Shown here: positions 52,491 to 64,000 of the stretch, in pieces
How positions within the stretch are numbered: the stretch's first letter is position 1
Layout of the letters: the number at the start of each line of letters is the position of its first letter
Assembly (NCBI GenBank): GCA_947179485.1
Contig: OX359250.1
Location: forward strand, 6,159,661 to 6,223,660
DNA from: Allacma fusca
Taxonomy: Eukaryota > Arthropoda > Collembola > Symphypleona > Sminthuridae
Direction: 5' to 3'
Length of the DNA stretch: 64,000 nucleotides
The notes under the pieces: model-generated
Database searches by the model: none
What the model saw: the letters and a program-made list of their open reading frames with translations, nothing else
What the model was told of the DNA's origin: nothing
Translations under genes and position numbers: made by a program

Positions 52491-52690
52491 NNNNNNNNNN
52501 NNNNNNNNNNNNNNNNNNNNNNNNNNNNNNNNNNNNNNNNNNNNNNNNNNNNNNNNNNNNNNNNNNNNNNNNNNNNNNNNNNNNNNNNNNNNNNNNNNNN
52601 NNNNNNNNNNNNNNNNNNNNNNNNNNNNNNNNNNNNNNNNNNNNNNNNNNNNNNNNNNNNNNNNNNNNNNNNNNNNNNNNNNNNNNNNNN
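52491..52690. other. assembly gap (200 N)
   Basis: A run of exactly 200 N, which is a placeholder length rather than a measured one. It lies where the first EB1 coding exon would be expected. Confidence 0.99.
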
Positions 52691-53836
52691 AAGCACAGGA
52701 CAACTCTAAGAAAAAAAAATAGCAATTTTCACACTTCAACACAAGTTAAGGATACGTTCAGCGGCAGGACGAGAACGGCAAATCACAGCAACCTGTTTTT
52801 GTTTTTTGATAATGCTTGCTCTTCCTTTACGTAAGTCTACTCGTGCTTTGCAATTGTTTAAATTTAATAAAATTTAAAAAGAGCTCGCCCTTTGTGAAAA
52901 CTCAAAATTGCCATAATTCTTGAAAAACATTACCTTTTCTTAAACTTTGGCAATTTTTCTAAATTTGCAATACAAAAACAATGATTTGCCTCAATCTTTT
53001 GCGGCAATTGCAGCCAAAATCAAAGTCTTTGGAGCTGTTCCAAAGAACTTTGGAATCTCTGACAATTTCGTGGTTTGGTTATCTGTCGCTGCTAAGTTAC
53101 ATTAAAAAACCGGTAGCCACTGGACTTAAAATTGTTATTCAAGAATTTACATTTTACCGAACAGCTAGATATCAAGTAGAATTTTTGTCAAACAGTTTGT
53201 TTGTGAATTTATTACAGAAATATTTTTGATGTAAATTCTAAACAGGGTTTTTTAAAATTTAATATTGTATTTATTTTTCAAAATCTGACTTTTTATAATA
53301 TTCGATTTGAAGTAAAATCTAATTCACTAAGTCTTATTACTGCAAATCTCAAAACTATTTTTACAAAAATACTCCAACACGAGGTAGAGGTAAGCATGAA
53401 AAGAACCTGTCGGTTCCACGAGAATAACAGAACTACAGAGGGAAAACTTTAAGAATGAGATTTGACGGGTCTCATGCTTTCACTTATGACGCTATAATAG
53501 TCATGGATCAAGTTCAAGCCTCAATATTCCACCGTTGAGGACCATAAAAACATTAAAGGAGCATAATTTCAAGTTCTCTGCTTTCCCTTTACCACTGAAA
53601 CCATGAATGAATCGGAAGCCAGAAAATCGATTGACCTCCGCTTTTATTTTTCATATGATTATTACTCATGCCGAAATATAGCATTTCAGAGCGAGCAATC
53701 CTCAGTGGTAATAGCATACATAAGAAAGGTTGAGAAAGCTCCGAGATGAAATACTATACACTCAATCACAAAACTGACTTTCAGTATTTTCACACGACTG
53801 CAGTCAGACACGAAATACAATAACGTTTATATACGT

Positions 53837-53859
53837 ATATATATATATATATATATATA
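53837..53859. repeat. (TA)n microsatellite
   Basis: About eleven TA units flanked on both sides by ACGTA, so the whole block is a near-perfect palindrome. Confidence 0.9.
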
Positions 53860-56788
53860 CGTATTTGACAGCTCCCTAACGTAACAATTCTTCATTGCAA
53901 TATGAGTCCTACTATTTGAGTCAAACAGACCCAAACAGCAATTTTTGAAACCAAATTCCAACACACGTTCTTTAAGAAAACTCGATTTGAAAGTTCGAAT
54001 GGGAGTATGTTTTATATAAAATATAAAACAAGATATTTTCAATTCAAAATCCAATTCAAATAATGGACTAAAAATAAGCATGTTTTGCGGAAAGAGTGGA
54101 ACAAACTATACCCAATCTAAAGGATTTACTTGATCCAGTGCACTACTCACCATGGATTGTAATGTTGGTAAAATTACGTTTCATGTGGATAATGACAAGT
54201 TGGATTACCTTGGGAAAGACGTGCCTCACTTTTGTAAATAACAATTATTATTATGGCCGAATAAGTAGTTTCAGGTAAGGAGTCCCAAAATGAGCGTGCG
54301 GAGAAAACCCAGAGTCGACTTATAAATTCAATGTGTAGAAGAAGAGTAAATAATTATTATGACAAGAATAAATAATTATTATGGCTTCACGAACACTCTC
54401 CCATCGACTGCATATGATTGAATAATCAGTGCAAAGTTCCGCAAAACAATTACTTATACTTATGTACTTATAGTGAACGAATGTTAATAATTATTACCGT
54501 GTTGGATGTTGGAAGCACGAGATTTTAGTAAATGTACCAAACAACAGCCTAATAGCTGTGAGACTACACAACTTGAGAGAAACAAGTACAACAACAATAT
54601 TCTCGTTTGAGTCGTTTGGAAAACCTCAATAGAATCTGAATAGCCATGTAAAGTGAATGGGATGAGGAGTCATCATATCTAAACTGTCAACTGAGCCCAT
54701 GTCCTCCCACACACGTGCAAGCCCAAATAAGCACCTCATTACTGAATCCGACCAAATAAGAAAAATAAATAAGTGGACCACTGCAATGTTCATATGCCCT
54801 GTGCGAACAAGTGACGTCTCAGGAATCTGGTGCTCTACAAATTACTAATAATAATGTATTACTACACTCCAAAATCAAGGGTTTCCACACCACAGTCAAT
54901 ATAACCAGACGCTTGTGATAGTCATATGTGATATCTGATACAGAGAAATTATTACGGATTGCATAAATTCACTCGCCTAAGCATCAACAATAAGTTCACA
55001 CATACTCATAAATACTAGTTTCTATGACTAATCCCAAGCGAGGTTAGTAATGCACAATCAATTTATACTTAGCTCTGCAACTCGGCACTCCACTAGCCCA
55101 ACATTATCTTCTCTCCTTACATTTTGAGTCCACCAACCCAACCAGAGTTGATTACTTCGTACACATAATTCTACACTACACAGCCGCTAAGAAGCAACGC
55201 TAATCTCTTACAACAGTTTCGGACACAAGACACCATCTGCAACACTGCAAAACACTGAAATACATACTGAAATTAAAATTAATTCAACTTTAATCAAGCT
55301 TAAGAATTTTGCATAGCATCACAGATAATTACTATACGTCTCTCCAAACAAAAGATTATGTCAAAACTTCTTTCGGACTGCCAACGAACAAAACGGAAGA
55401 CTGTCAAAGACTAACATATTTAAAAACACACCAAATAAGCATATTTTACTACTACTGCATTATACAATGATCTGTCAAAATTGTTTACGTGTTTAAATTG
55501 TAACACTTGCAACCGTTAGTTTTAATTCCTGTATGGGTAGCGGATTATTTATTCAGACACTGCAGATGTTCACTCAAAAAACTGTACAGACATAAAACAT
55601 TTGGTTGTTCAGGAGGCTGGCAGATGTTCACTTTAACTTTTTATCCCACTAATTACCGAGAAATTGGAGAAATCCACTACAACCTCACTGTCAACTACGG
55701 AATAACACTACCACTGCCTTTGACAACTTTTGTAAATGCCCACTATATCCCTATGCTTCTTAGCCGACCAGATACGAGAAAGTAATAATTATTATTACAG
55801 CCGCAAGCCGCAAATTCATTCGGACTCCTACATGTACTTATATTATGACATATACTCCTAGACTTTATACGTGGAGAGTTGAACCTAGCTCCCTACTTGA
55901 CCAGCTGATATAGAGATGCAGTACGACAAATGACAAGATACAGAAAAGGGGGAAAAAAGACCATAAATAAAAAAGGATGACGGAACAAGGGATGGAAAAT
56001 AAGAGGGAAAAGGTGAAAAAACCCTACTACTCCAACAACAGAGGATTCCGGGGCCACGCCAAAGTCATGGGAATAATCTACAGAAGAACATAATAATAAA
56101 AATAACTCAAATAATAATAATTATTATTACTCACTTGCTGCTAATGCCTGACTGACTCACTGGCTCAAGTCCTGAGTGACTCAGAAACCGGAACTGACGG
56201 GGTGAGCTATGGAAATGGGAGAGAACTATAATAAAAATTGGACTGGGTCTATATAGTGGAAGACTCCTTGGAAGACCAGTCAAGAGGACCCAGACTGACA
56301 CAATGAAATAATATTTGTTAAAATTAAGGTGAGAAATGGTGCTCTGACGAGAGGGATTGAGGAAAATGCCGAGAGTATATACCTGTTTGTACGCTGACAC
56401 CTTTGGAAATTACAGACTGACAAGACGTTGAGAGAGAGAGAGGAATGGGAGTAGTATTGACCTGAGGGGACTGACAATACCGTAATCTGACTATACGTAA
56501 GTATAATATACACTTCCAAAGCCGACAACGGTACTGTAGGAAGTTGAGACTGTTGACGAGAGCGTAACCAAAAAGCAATAGAAAAAACCAACTGCTTCCA
56601 AAGCCCGGGCCAGGAGGAAATTTCGAGAAATTATCAACAAAATGAGATGCGGATGGTTGAGGAAAAGTTGGGAATAATTAGCTTTCAGCCTAGCGGGACC
56701 TCAGTCACTCCACGAGAAGTGGTAGTCTGTAATTTTGATTATGAGTCAAAGTATAGACGTTATATAGGAAATACACTCATACACATAT

Positions 56789-56790
<2 letters not shown>

Positions 56791-56823
<33 letters not shown>

Positions 56824-56840
56824 CAAATACACACACACAC
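56791..56840. repeat. (CA)n microsatellite
   Basis: Fifteen AC units, a short interruption (TCTCAAAT), then six more. Confidence 0.95.
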
Positions 56841-59800
56841 CGAGTTGAAAAAATTGGGCCGTTTGAATAAGCCTTCGCAAAATTCAGAGCTTCAAATCTT
56901 GTCACACTTACCTTGTGTCAGACTTTTGGGAAGGTGATTAAATAATTATTCCTACTCAATTTACTAATCCCGACACACGTTAATTTCTTCGGATCCTTCC
57001 TTCCGCTAGTGATGATGTTATGAATTGAATGAATTGTCGAGAAACGAGAACCTAACCTAAGGTCAAGGGAATCAACGGAATCCACGAATTGTTTCACTGC
57101 CAAGAAAATCTCAGCTCTTAGTCAACAATGAGTGTAGGGAGAGAGGGCGCCTCACGAGTCCTCCCAATCCTTCCATTACTAAAACTCATTTCTCAACTTA
57201 CCCCAAACTCTCACTAACGTCGTCATCACTTCACAATAATACACATACTTACTTACTTACTTCACTTCACAGTACATATTCAATAATAATAATGAATTAC
57301 TTCTGGACTTATAAACACCGTCCTTTCGTAGTAAGTAATATCCTTCATCATATTAAATTATTAATCATTAAAACACGGGACATACTTAACGCACTGTGAT
57401 TGTAAAGGGAGACGTTTCTCTATAATTATTTAAATTAGTCTTATTATTAGAAGAGTCACTTTGGAGGAACTTACAAAAACTTCAAAATAAGTACAAGTGT
57501 CCTGAATGTTTCACAATTAGGGACTAGTTTACTATTATTAGAAGCGTAAAGCTTGTTTTTGTAAAATGTGGAAATATTTAAGCATGCAAAGTAGATATAA
57601 ATGTGGAGGATTTCGGAATTGTTCTAAATTCTGAGTGTATGACCCTTTCGGAAGAGTATAACTTACTTTTCACGTAGGATTCGGATTCGTACAGGTAGGA
57701 GCAAACGTGAGGGGCATGGAGGAATTCAGCGGAGCCAGGGTGTATTTATTATTTATTTATTTGTTGTTGGTACTTAGATATTTGAACAAAATAATTTTAT
57801 TTACGGATGTAAGTACTTAAGTGTTATTTAATAAACAAGAGATTTACAGATTATTTATTAAATTAAGAATTTAAAATGGATCTATTAGTGTGGCGTTGAG
57901 GACACTGCACTGTTGATTATGGTGCTGAATGTTTGACATGACTCTAACTTTACGTATTTTTTTTTAAATATGATATAATATTATACTTAAGTGAAAATAT
58001 TATGAGATACTGGACTGATTTGAGACTTTTTAAAATTGTCAGCATTTTGAAGCTTTTGTGAAAAAGCTGCTGTATTTTCTTTTGATGTTACCCTGGAAAC
58101 AATTAATTTTAAATAGCCTATCGTCCCTGGAAACCATTTTGAAGATGAAGGGCTGAAAGTCAGTTTTACAGGAAACTTTACATAGTACTGTTTTTTTTTT
58201 AATCCTATTACCCTCATGGTTAATGTAAAAATGTAAATCAACACCAAGGTTTAGAATTGTTGCTAGACAAGACTTGCATAACTGCGACCTACGACATGGG
58301 AAATAAACAAGTTTACAGTATGAAAAGAATGCTTCATAAATTCACAAAAATTGTCAGGAAAATCTTAGTGCTGGGTTAAGCTTCGGAGACTTTCGTCTCA
58401 GGCCCTATCCGCATGACAGGGAAATGTATGAAAAGTAACGACGGTTTCGAGGCAAAGGATATTGAGAGATGTCATTTGATCATGGAAATTATTGTAATTT
58501 ATAAAAGACGAATTTAAAAACTATTTTTGCTGGAAAGTTTATGGGGAATTATTCGAATTCAACATTGTACAGGTAATTCAAAAACTTTTATCAAATTTCT
58601 CACTCCTCGCAAACAATATTTTTCTCTTGTGAATATGATATAAAGTGAAGTATTTTCTTTCAAATTGCCAACAGTTCTAGCAATTAGTCAATGATGTCAT
58701 AACTGGAGGAGGTCTTGCATAATAAAATTATATCAACCCGACTCCACGCTTCTTCACTATATAAGATACGAATATCATACATGCTCCGAAAGCTAAAAAT
58801 CGGCAAGTGGCATTTACCCTAATAAATCCCAAATTTATTTCGCACCGTCGACCATTCTGACTGCAAATATTCAATTGAGATTTTTTTAACCTGTAAAAGC
58901 ATAACTATTCATTCCCCTTCTTCTTCTTGTTCGAACAGGTACAATTTACCGGAGTAATACTTAATTAGTTCTTCAGAATTACTTTGACTTATTTGACACA
59001 GAGTCCGGTGACGCTTTCCCCTTTCTATTTAATTCTACGACCAATTAATTACTACATATGATGCAACCTGGGATAAATTCAATTTTTCACAATTCGTTTT
59101 ATTTCATCATAAATTACTTTAGAGCAAAGATCATCGAAAGTGGGAACAATAATTAGGTCAATACTGTAGTTTGCAATTCTCAATCGTTTAGAACTGACTA
59201 TTTTTTCGTTTCTTCTGTTAAATTTTGCAAACTGGACTAACTCCAGTTTGCAGTCCAACTCCTTGTGTAGTCTTCACCAAATATTTTTTTAAATGCTCTT
59301 TAAAGAAAGTTGTGTATGTAATAGGATTGTAGGTCTAACGACAATCCTACAACTGTCATTGTCACAGGTCACAACTACCACCTGGGGATCTGTCACAAGT
59401 AACTATATGCAACTACTGCTTGGACTACTGACACAGTGTCTCATTGCAACTCACACAACACATGCCCATTTTGTACACATATGGCTCCAAGCTATAAGGT
59501 ATCTATATGCTAATTGTAAGTTGCATCGTAAAATCCTGTGCTAATGCCAAGTTCCAATAATAAAGCTATGCCAAGTTCAATTGGGAAATGGGAGGCTAAA
59601 GTAAAATGTTATGGTAATAATAACTCCCATTGGAAAGTGTAATTTTATTGTAAGGTGCATTGTAAAATGGTAATGTGGCAGTTGTTACCTCATGCGTATT
59701 TGTAAAGGGAGGAGAAAAAAATTGTGACAGTCATGTTCTGTTGCAGTTCTCCGGGTCTGGCCTTCTCTATATAGGTATACAAATATCTGTGTGAATGTTA

Positions 59801-60437
59801 ATTAAAAAATATGCTGGAAAGTTGAGGGAATGGGAATAAATTGTTTCGAAGAACCTTGCATGCCGGCGTTGGGGCGGAAGGATATTTTTCGGGGGCCTAT
59901 CAAGAATGTTTGGGATTTTGCGAGCGAGGTTCGCGGAGGAAGTTTTCTCATTGAAAGATATTGCGCGTGGTGTGAAAAGAGCCAAAGCATACTCAACTTT
60001 TTCTGTTGTAAGTGTTTATTGTTATAGCCTCTCGACTTCCCATGACATGTTTGCTCGTTAGAGAGTAAGGGAATGGACGTGTGTCTGCAAGTAAAAGTAA
60101 AGGTGGAATGCAAGGGAAAGAGATTAAAATACGGTTTTTTCCCTTCCTTTTATCAACTTTACCTTCGAATAATTCGAAGATGTGAGGATAAAAATGAAGC
60201 AAGGGAACGGAGGTAGGGAGTTGGAATGTTTAGGTAGATTATAAATGTTCGATGTTACGGGAGCGGGTGGAGGACGTCATCGATTAACCCATTTGTTCCC
60301 GGTTAACTGCCCCGCCAATTCATGTCTTTTGTTATCAAATGTTCAATGGAACCGTAACATATTGAAATGTTTGCACGGGGATGGTTTTTATTTTAAAGCC
60401 ATAAATTACACGTGTACATGATTCCCTGGGATATGAC

Positions 60438-60701
60438 ATGGACGATTCGGAGGTGGTTGGCTCTCGAGGTCTGCTTCAAAGGGCCACATCAGAACATCTC
60501 CCTAATGGGATCATCAAAATTGATGTTACAGACAATCAGCATCCCATTCGGGATCCTGGCTTCCTACCTCATCCCTACCGTATGAACTTCCTCGGGCTTA
60601 TGTCAAAACAGACTATCACTTTCCCAAATCCCGACAACCAAGCCGCGATCGGGTCGGGTCTAAAGTCCAGACCAGAACTTGACCCCACACTTTTGAATTA
60701 A
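60438..60701 (+). CDS. 87-codon ORF with raised GC content, unknown
   Basis: Begins MDDSEVVGSRGLLQ and ends KSRPELDPTLLN. It is close to half G+C by eye in a neighbourhood that is much more AT-rich, and its composition is balanced and protein-like with several prolines (DPGFLPHPYRMNFLG). I recognise no family, and there is no evident upstream or downstream exon. It could be a young or lineage-specific gene, an exon of an undetected gene, or a fragment of a transposon. Confidence 0.25.
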   Translation: MDDSEVVGSRGLLQRATSEHLPNGIIKIDVTDNQHPIRDPGFLPHPYRMNFLGLMSKQTITFPNPDNQAAIGSGLKSRPELDPTLLN

Positions 60702-63397
60702 TTGTAAAAATTGAAATTATCCATTCTAAAATTGAGCCACGTGTCAAACAACATTCCATTAAGAGCTTGAGACATCAAAATCTTTGAGCGAGTATGACGT
60801 GAGCTTGTCGCAAAAATTAACCCGAACCCAAATCAAAGTGTTTACTCACATTGACCCAACCATATTTTTGAGTTGAGATCAAGTGTATATACCAAATCTG
60901 ACTCAAACTTGAATATTATTAAAATTGCTCCTCCGATCTTATTTACTACTACAAGTCAAAATTGCCTCAATGTTGACATGCTGCTATTACAAGAACGAAC
61001 GAAGCTGTGGTATAAAATCCTAGGATAAGAGAAAGTACATGTGTACGCCGAAGAGCAAAGGCCGATAATCAAGGAATAATGGTAATAAAACTGAACTAGT
61101 GCGGGAGCTATAGCTGTTAGAATGCTTTCAAAATGAAATCAAAGCAAACTTTGCTGGTGTTGGGGCTTGGAGCAATAGAAAAACATTTAAAATTATTGGA
61201 ATGTGAAGTGCACAGTTAAGAGTTACGACATGACAATCCTCTCTGTGCTCCCGAACTCTCCTCCCTTTTTCTCAAGTGTCTCATTCCCGATCATGAGAAT
61301 TCCGGAGGAAGCCTTCCGAGCTGGAGTGATTGCAGTCGTGTCGTAAGTCGTAACGGTTGCGAAATCTTGATGGGCTCTGTGAACATAAAACTAAGGTAAA
61401 TCAATTCCAGGTCGTGTCTGTTCTGTAGCGTAAAAATACCCAAAACTACATGACGGATCAAATGTGGTAATCCCGAACATCTTCCTGCAAGGCTTGTGTA
61501 TTATTATTTTTATTTCCGCTCGTTGACGAAACCAGCTCAGAGCTATTTGGCAGAATGTGTGTGAAAAAGTTGCTGCAATATCACTTTACAAGAAATTATT
61601 TTAACTTTCCGGATTATTGCGATATAAAATGCACAAGCGGGCTGGAAACTTCCCAATCCGTTGAGAACGGGTGTATTCGAAATTAAATTCTCCGGCCGGT
61701 TTATTTCTCCTCGCATTCCCTTTCTCCCCTTTCTCATCCTCTCCCTTCCTTCCGACAGTCTTGTAATTATTAGACAGTGTTCTCTAACATCACCGAGCGA
61801 GACGGTGTAGTCGTAGTCCAAATTATTACTCCAGGATAAGGAGTAAAAACAACCAGTCAAATATTTAATGTTTGCGCAGGAGACCTACAGCAATATTGTC
61901 TTTATTTTCATTTACTTTCTACAATGCTCTCACAGGTTAGCTCGTAACAAGGTATTTATACAAGTACAGTTGGGCTGTATACAGTGCAAAGGAGAAAAGT
62001 GGCGACCAAAACCTATCTCCGGTCCCACGTATGTAAGTAATCATGGTTAAAAAAGGACATCCCAATTTGTCATACGGAATGTTGTTTAGACAGAACATCA
62101 AAAGGACAATTGACTTCTATAAAACAAATGTTACAATTTAAGTGTAGCTTAAATAGATTTTATGCTTGTATTACAAATTACAATGACATGTAGAAGAGTT
62201 CCAGGGTGTACATGCAGACCACAAAACCATTAATTTTAGAAAGTCGGGTAGAAAGTAATTCCAGAATTCAATAAGAATCAGCCAAATAGCCTTTGCACAT
62301 CCCGAATTACAAATATTAAATTATAATGCAGATGTCTTTCAAGACGTTTGGAAGCAACATGGAGCATGCATGGTAGTGTCACATTTATAAACTGTATCCA
62401 GTTACTTACAATACCTGAACCTTACATTACTTCAGATAGATATAGATTATCTCCACATATATGTATTTAAAGATAGACACACAGACAATTCTTATTTAAC
62501 AAGAGAATTGTATCTCGATATGTTATGTCGGTAATGTTTGTTGAAAATTTCTTGAGTTCTAGACAATTACTTACTTAGAAACACTTTACGAAAAATTCCG
62601 GAAACAATTTTTCTTAAAGCTCTGCAGGATTATCAAAGGAATTACTCAATTGACGAGATTAATTGAATTATTTTATAGCAATCCTGGATTATAAAAATAT
62701 GCCCGAATTTTGGATATCATTAACTGCAAATTGGAATTCAATTTCTCTTAACTTTTATTAGAGTTTAGTTGCTGAAAATAACTAACAGAAGTGGTATGGT
62801 ATTTCATTTTTTGTAGATTATGCATAAAACATCTGAAGATTTAACATTGGAATCATTACTGTTTTCTTTGCAGATAATATTTTGGATGAGGCGAGTTACA
62901 TATTTTGCGTAATCTCTGATTAATGCAATCCGGATGCTGCCCACCGTTAGTTGTTGTATTTAGGTAACTGTAACTTGTAAAGAAAATTAGAGACGGCCTG
63001 AGTCTGTTTATTTCAATTCACGGTATTAATACTACCACTTTTACTGCTTGTTGTAATCAAGTCTTTTTTAAAATTATTTATAATATTATTTCAAGTTCTC
63101 ACATACAAATCAGACTACAGGGCTACGCTAGACCCTTGCAAACTGTCGCTCTGGAATCACTGTATAAATAAAATACTGCAAATGAGGAGTGCTAGCTTCA
63201 ATATTTAAGTCATGTACACAATCTATCATTATTTAAGTGTATACGCACAAGTAAACACATCATATTAACCTCGTTTATCCCATACCAAGTTTCATTACTT
63301 CCATTTTCAAAATATTCAATAAGTTTAGATTAGTTTGAATGTGGCTGGCACTTTAAAGCAGTAACACTGGTGGTCAATTTACACGTGCAGTCTCATG
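60702..63397. other. intergenic, no recognised gene
   Basis: AT-rich sequence with no recognisable exon. The minus-strand ORF 61543-61860 overlaps a purine/pyrimidine-biased stretch (61690-61760) and is not supported. Confidence 0.5.
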
Positions 63398-63955
63398 CTA
63401 GTAATTAGCAATAGCAACTTTCTGTATAATGGTTTCTTCACACATAGAATAGCTGGTCATCATTTTGGACAAGTCTTCATTTGCATCAACCGTTACAACC
63501 TGCATATAGATAAAATTTGATTTGAACTATAACTTGATAAAGTGCTCAGACTTCCATTAGATTCAATTAGATACACACGGTTACAAATCTTGCTTACCCG
63601 AGGCACCGGTCCGAATTTCTTATGAATTAACCAATCTTCATGAAGTTTGTGAATACTTTGGAGGTACGGTAGGGTTATGGAATTTTCCTCAGTTCTTCCA
63701 CGAGCTGCTATCCTTTCAAAAACAACCTGGGGATCCGTTTTTAAGTAAACTGTAATTACAAAAAAATCAGTTACCCTTATAAAACCCGAAAAGTATGAAG
63801 TCAAGATCTACTCTACATAATCATGCCCTTCCTTACCTATGAGATCCACTTGCAGGGGAATTGTTTCTTGAATGAAGTCAAACCATTCTGTCAGTACAGT
63901 GTACTCCGCGTCATTCATCAAACCCTGGTCCTTGAGATTTTTCACGAAACAATAC
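63398..63955 (-). CDS. dnk: deoxynucleoside kinase, TK2/dNK family, 3' part
   Basis: Salvage enzyme that phosphorylates deoxynucleosides to monophosphates. Insects typically have one broad-specificity enzyme of this family. Visible coding exons on the minus strand are 63955-63837, 63749-63598 and 63499-63398, joining in frame. They give YCFVKNLKDQGLMNDAEY, LTEWFDFI, VDLIVYLKTDPQVVFERI and the LID-type RGRTEENS. Then come LPYLQSIHKLHEDWLIHKKF and a 33-residue tail beginning VVTVDANEDLSKMM. This is the C-terminal half: the P-loop and substrate-binding exons lie beyond the right edge of the window. The acceptor at 63955 needs a preceding exon ending in two bases (probably AG, giving Arg before Tyr, as in TK2). 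The fragment aligns well with TK2 and Drosophila dNK. Which of the two subtypes it is cannot be settled from this half. Confidence 0.9.
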
Positions 63956-64000
63956 CTACGATTTCAACAGTAAAACTATAGCCAATAAATACTAACATGG

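Larger units (their letters stand above)
52691..59700. other. long gene-poor region
   Basis: No exon was recognised on either strand. Present are a (TA)n run (53837-53859) enclosed by inverted TATACGTA words, a (CA)n run (56791-56820, resuming 56829-56840), and CTTA/TTTA tetranucleotide runs near 57250 and 57745. Small ORFs at 52981-53229, 55507-55785, 56131-56591 and 59293-59544 have no support. Confidence 0.5.

Noticed and set aside
55507-55785. 92-codon plus-strand ORF
   Set aside because: No recognisable motif, no splice context, and aromatic-rich composition that is common in chance AT-rich frames.
59293-60202. Several ORFs of 65-103 codons on both strands
   Set aside because: Mutually overlapping with no domain or conserved pattern, and no splice signals that would link them.

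Overview
This window is nuclear DNA of an animal, most likely an arthropod. It is AT-rich, has spliced genes with GT-AG introns of about 50 bp to almost 2 kb, widely spaced single-copy housekeeping genes, and many small non-autonomous DNA transposons. The proteins resemble metazoan orthologues very closely, but nothing visible fixes the species. One scaffold gap of exactly 200 N lies at 52491-52690. There is no CRISPR array, operon or other prokaryotic feature.

Layout. Positions 1 to about 17.1 kb hold no convincing host gene. They are a graveyard of transposable elements: a decayed Helitron Rep/helicase (4345-6430), three non-autonomous hAT-type elements with perfect 8-bp target-site duplications (7100-7985, 12291-13199, 13932-15249), a palindromic element split by one of these hATs (6905-8095), and dispersed families built from short motifs (GGGACA, GGCATTTT, GTAACG, AAGTACTT). 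From about 17.6 kb the genes begin: NAA50 (-), elongin C (+), a PLBD2-type phospholipase B-like protein (+), CIAPIN1/anamorsin (-), ribosomal protein S7 (+), peroxin 13 (-), an E2F4/5-type transcription factor (+) and EB1/MAPRE (-, 5' end missing beside the gap). From 52.7 to 63.4 kb no gene was recognised apart from a few weak ORFs. The 3' half of a TK2/dNK-type deoxynucleoside kinase (-) runs off the right edge.

The genes do not form one pathway. They belong to separate basic functions: N-terminal acetylation, transcription elongation/ubiquitin ligase adaptor, lysosomal hydrolase, cytosolic Fe-S assembly, translation, peroxisomal import, cell-cycle transcription, microtubule plus ends and nucleotide salvage. 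The order gives tail-to-tail pairs (PLBD2/CIAPIN1, RpS7/PEX13, E2F/EB1) and head-to-head pairs (NAA50/elongin C, CIAPIN1/RpS7, PEX13/E2F). All eight fully contained coding sequences or partial models keep reading frame across every junction proposed here. I found no clear evidence of a wholly new system. The most unusual content is the set of motif-array transposon families and their nesting.
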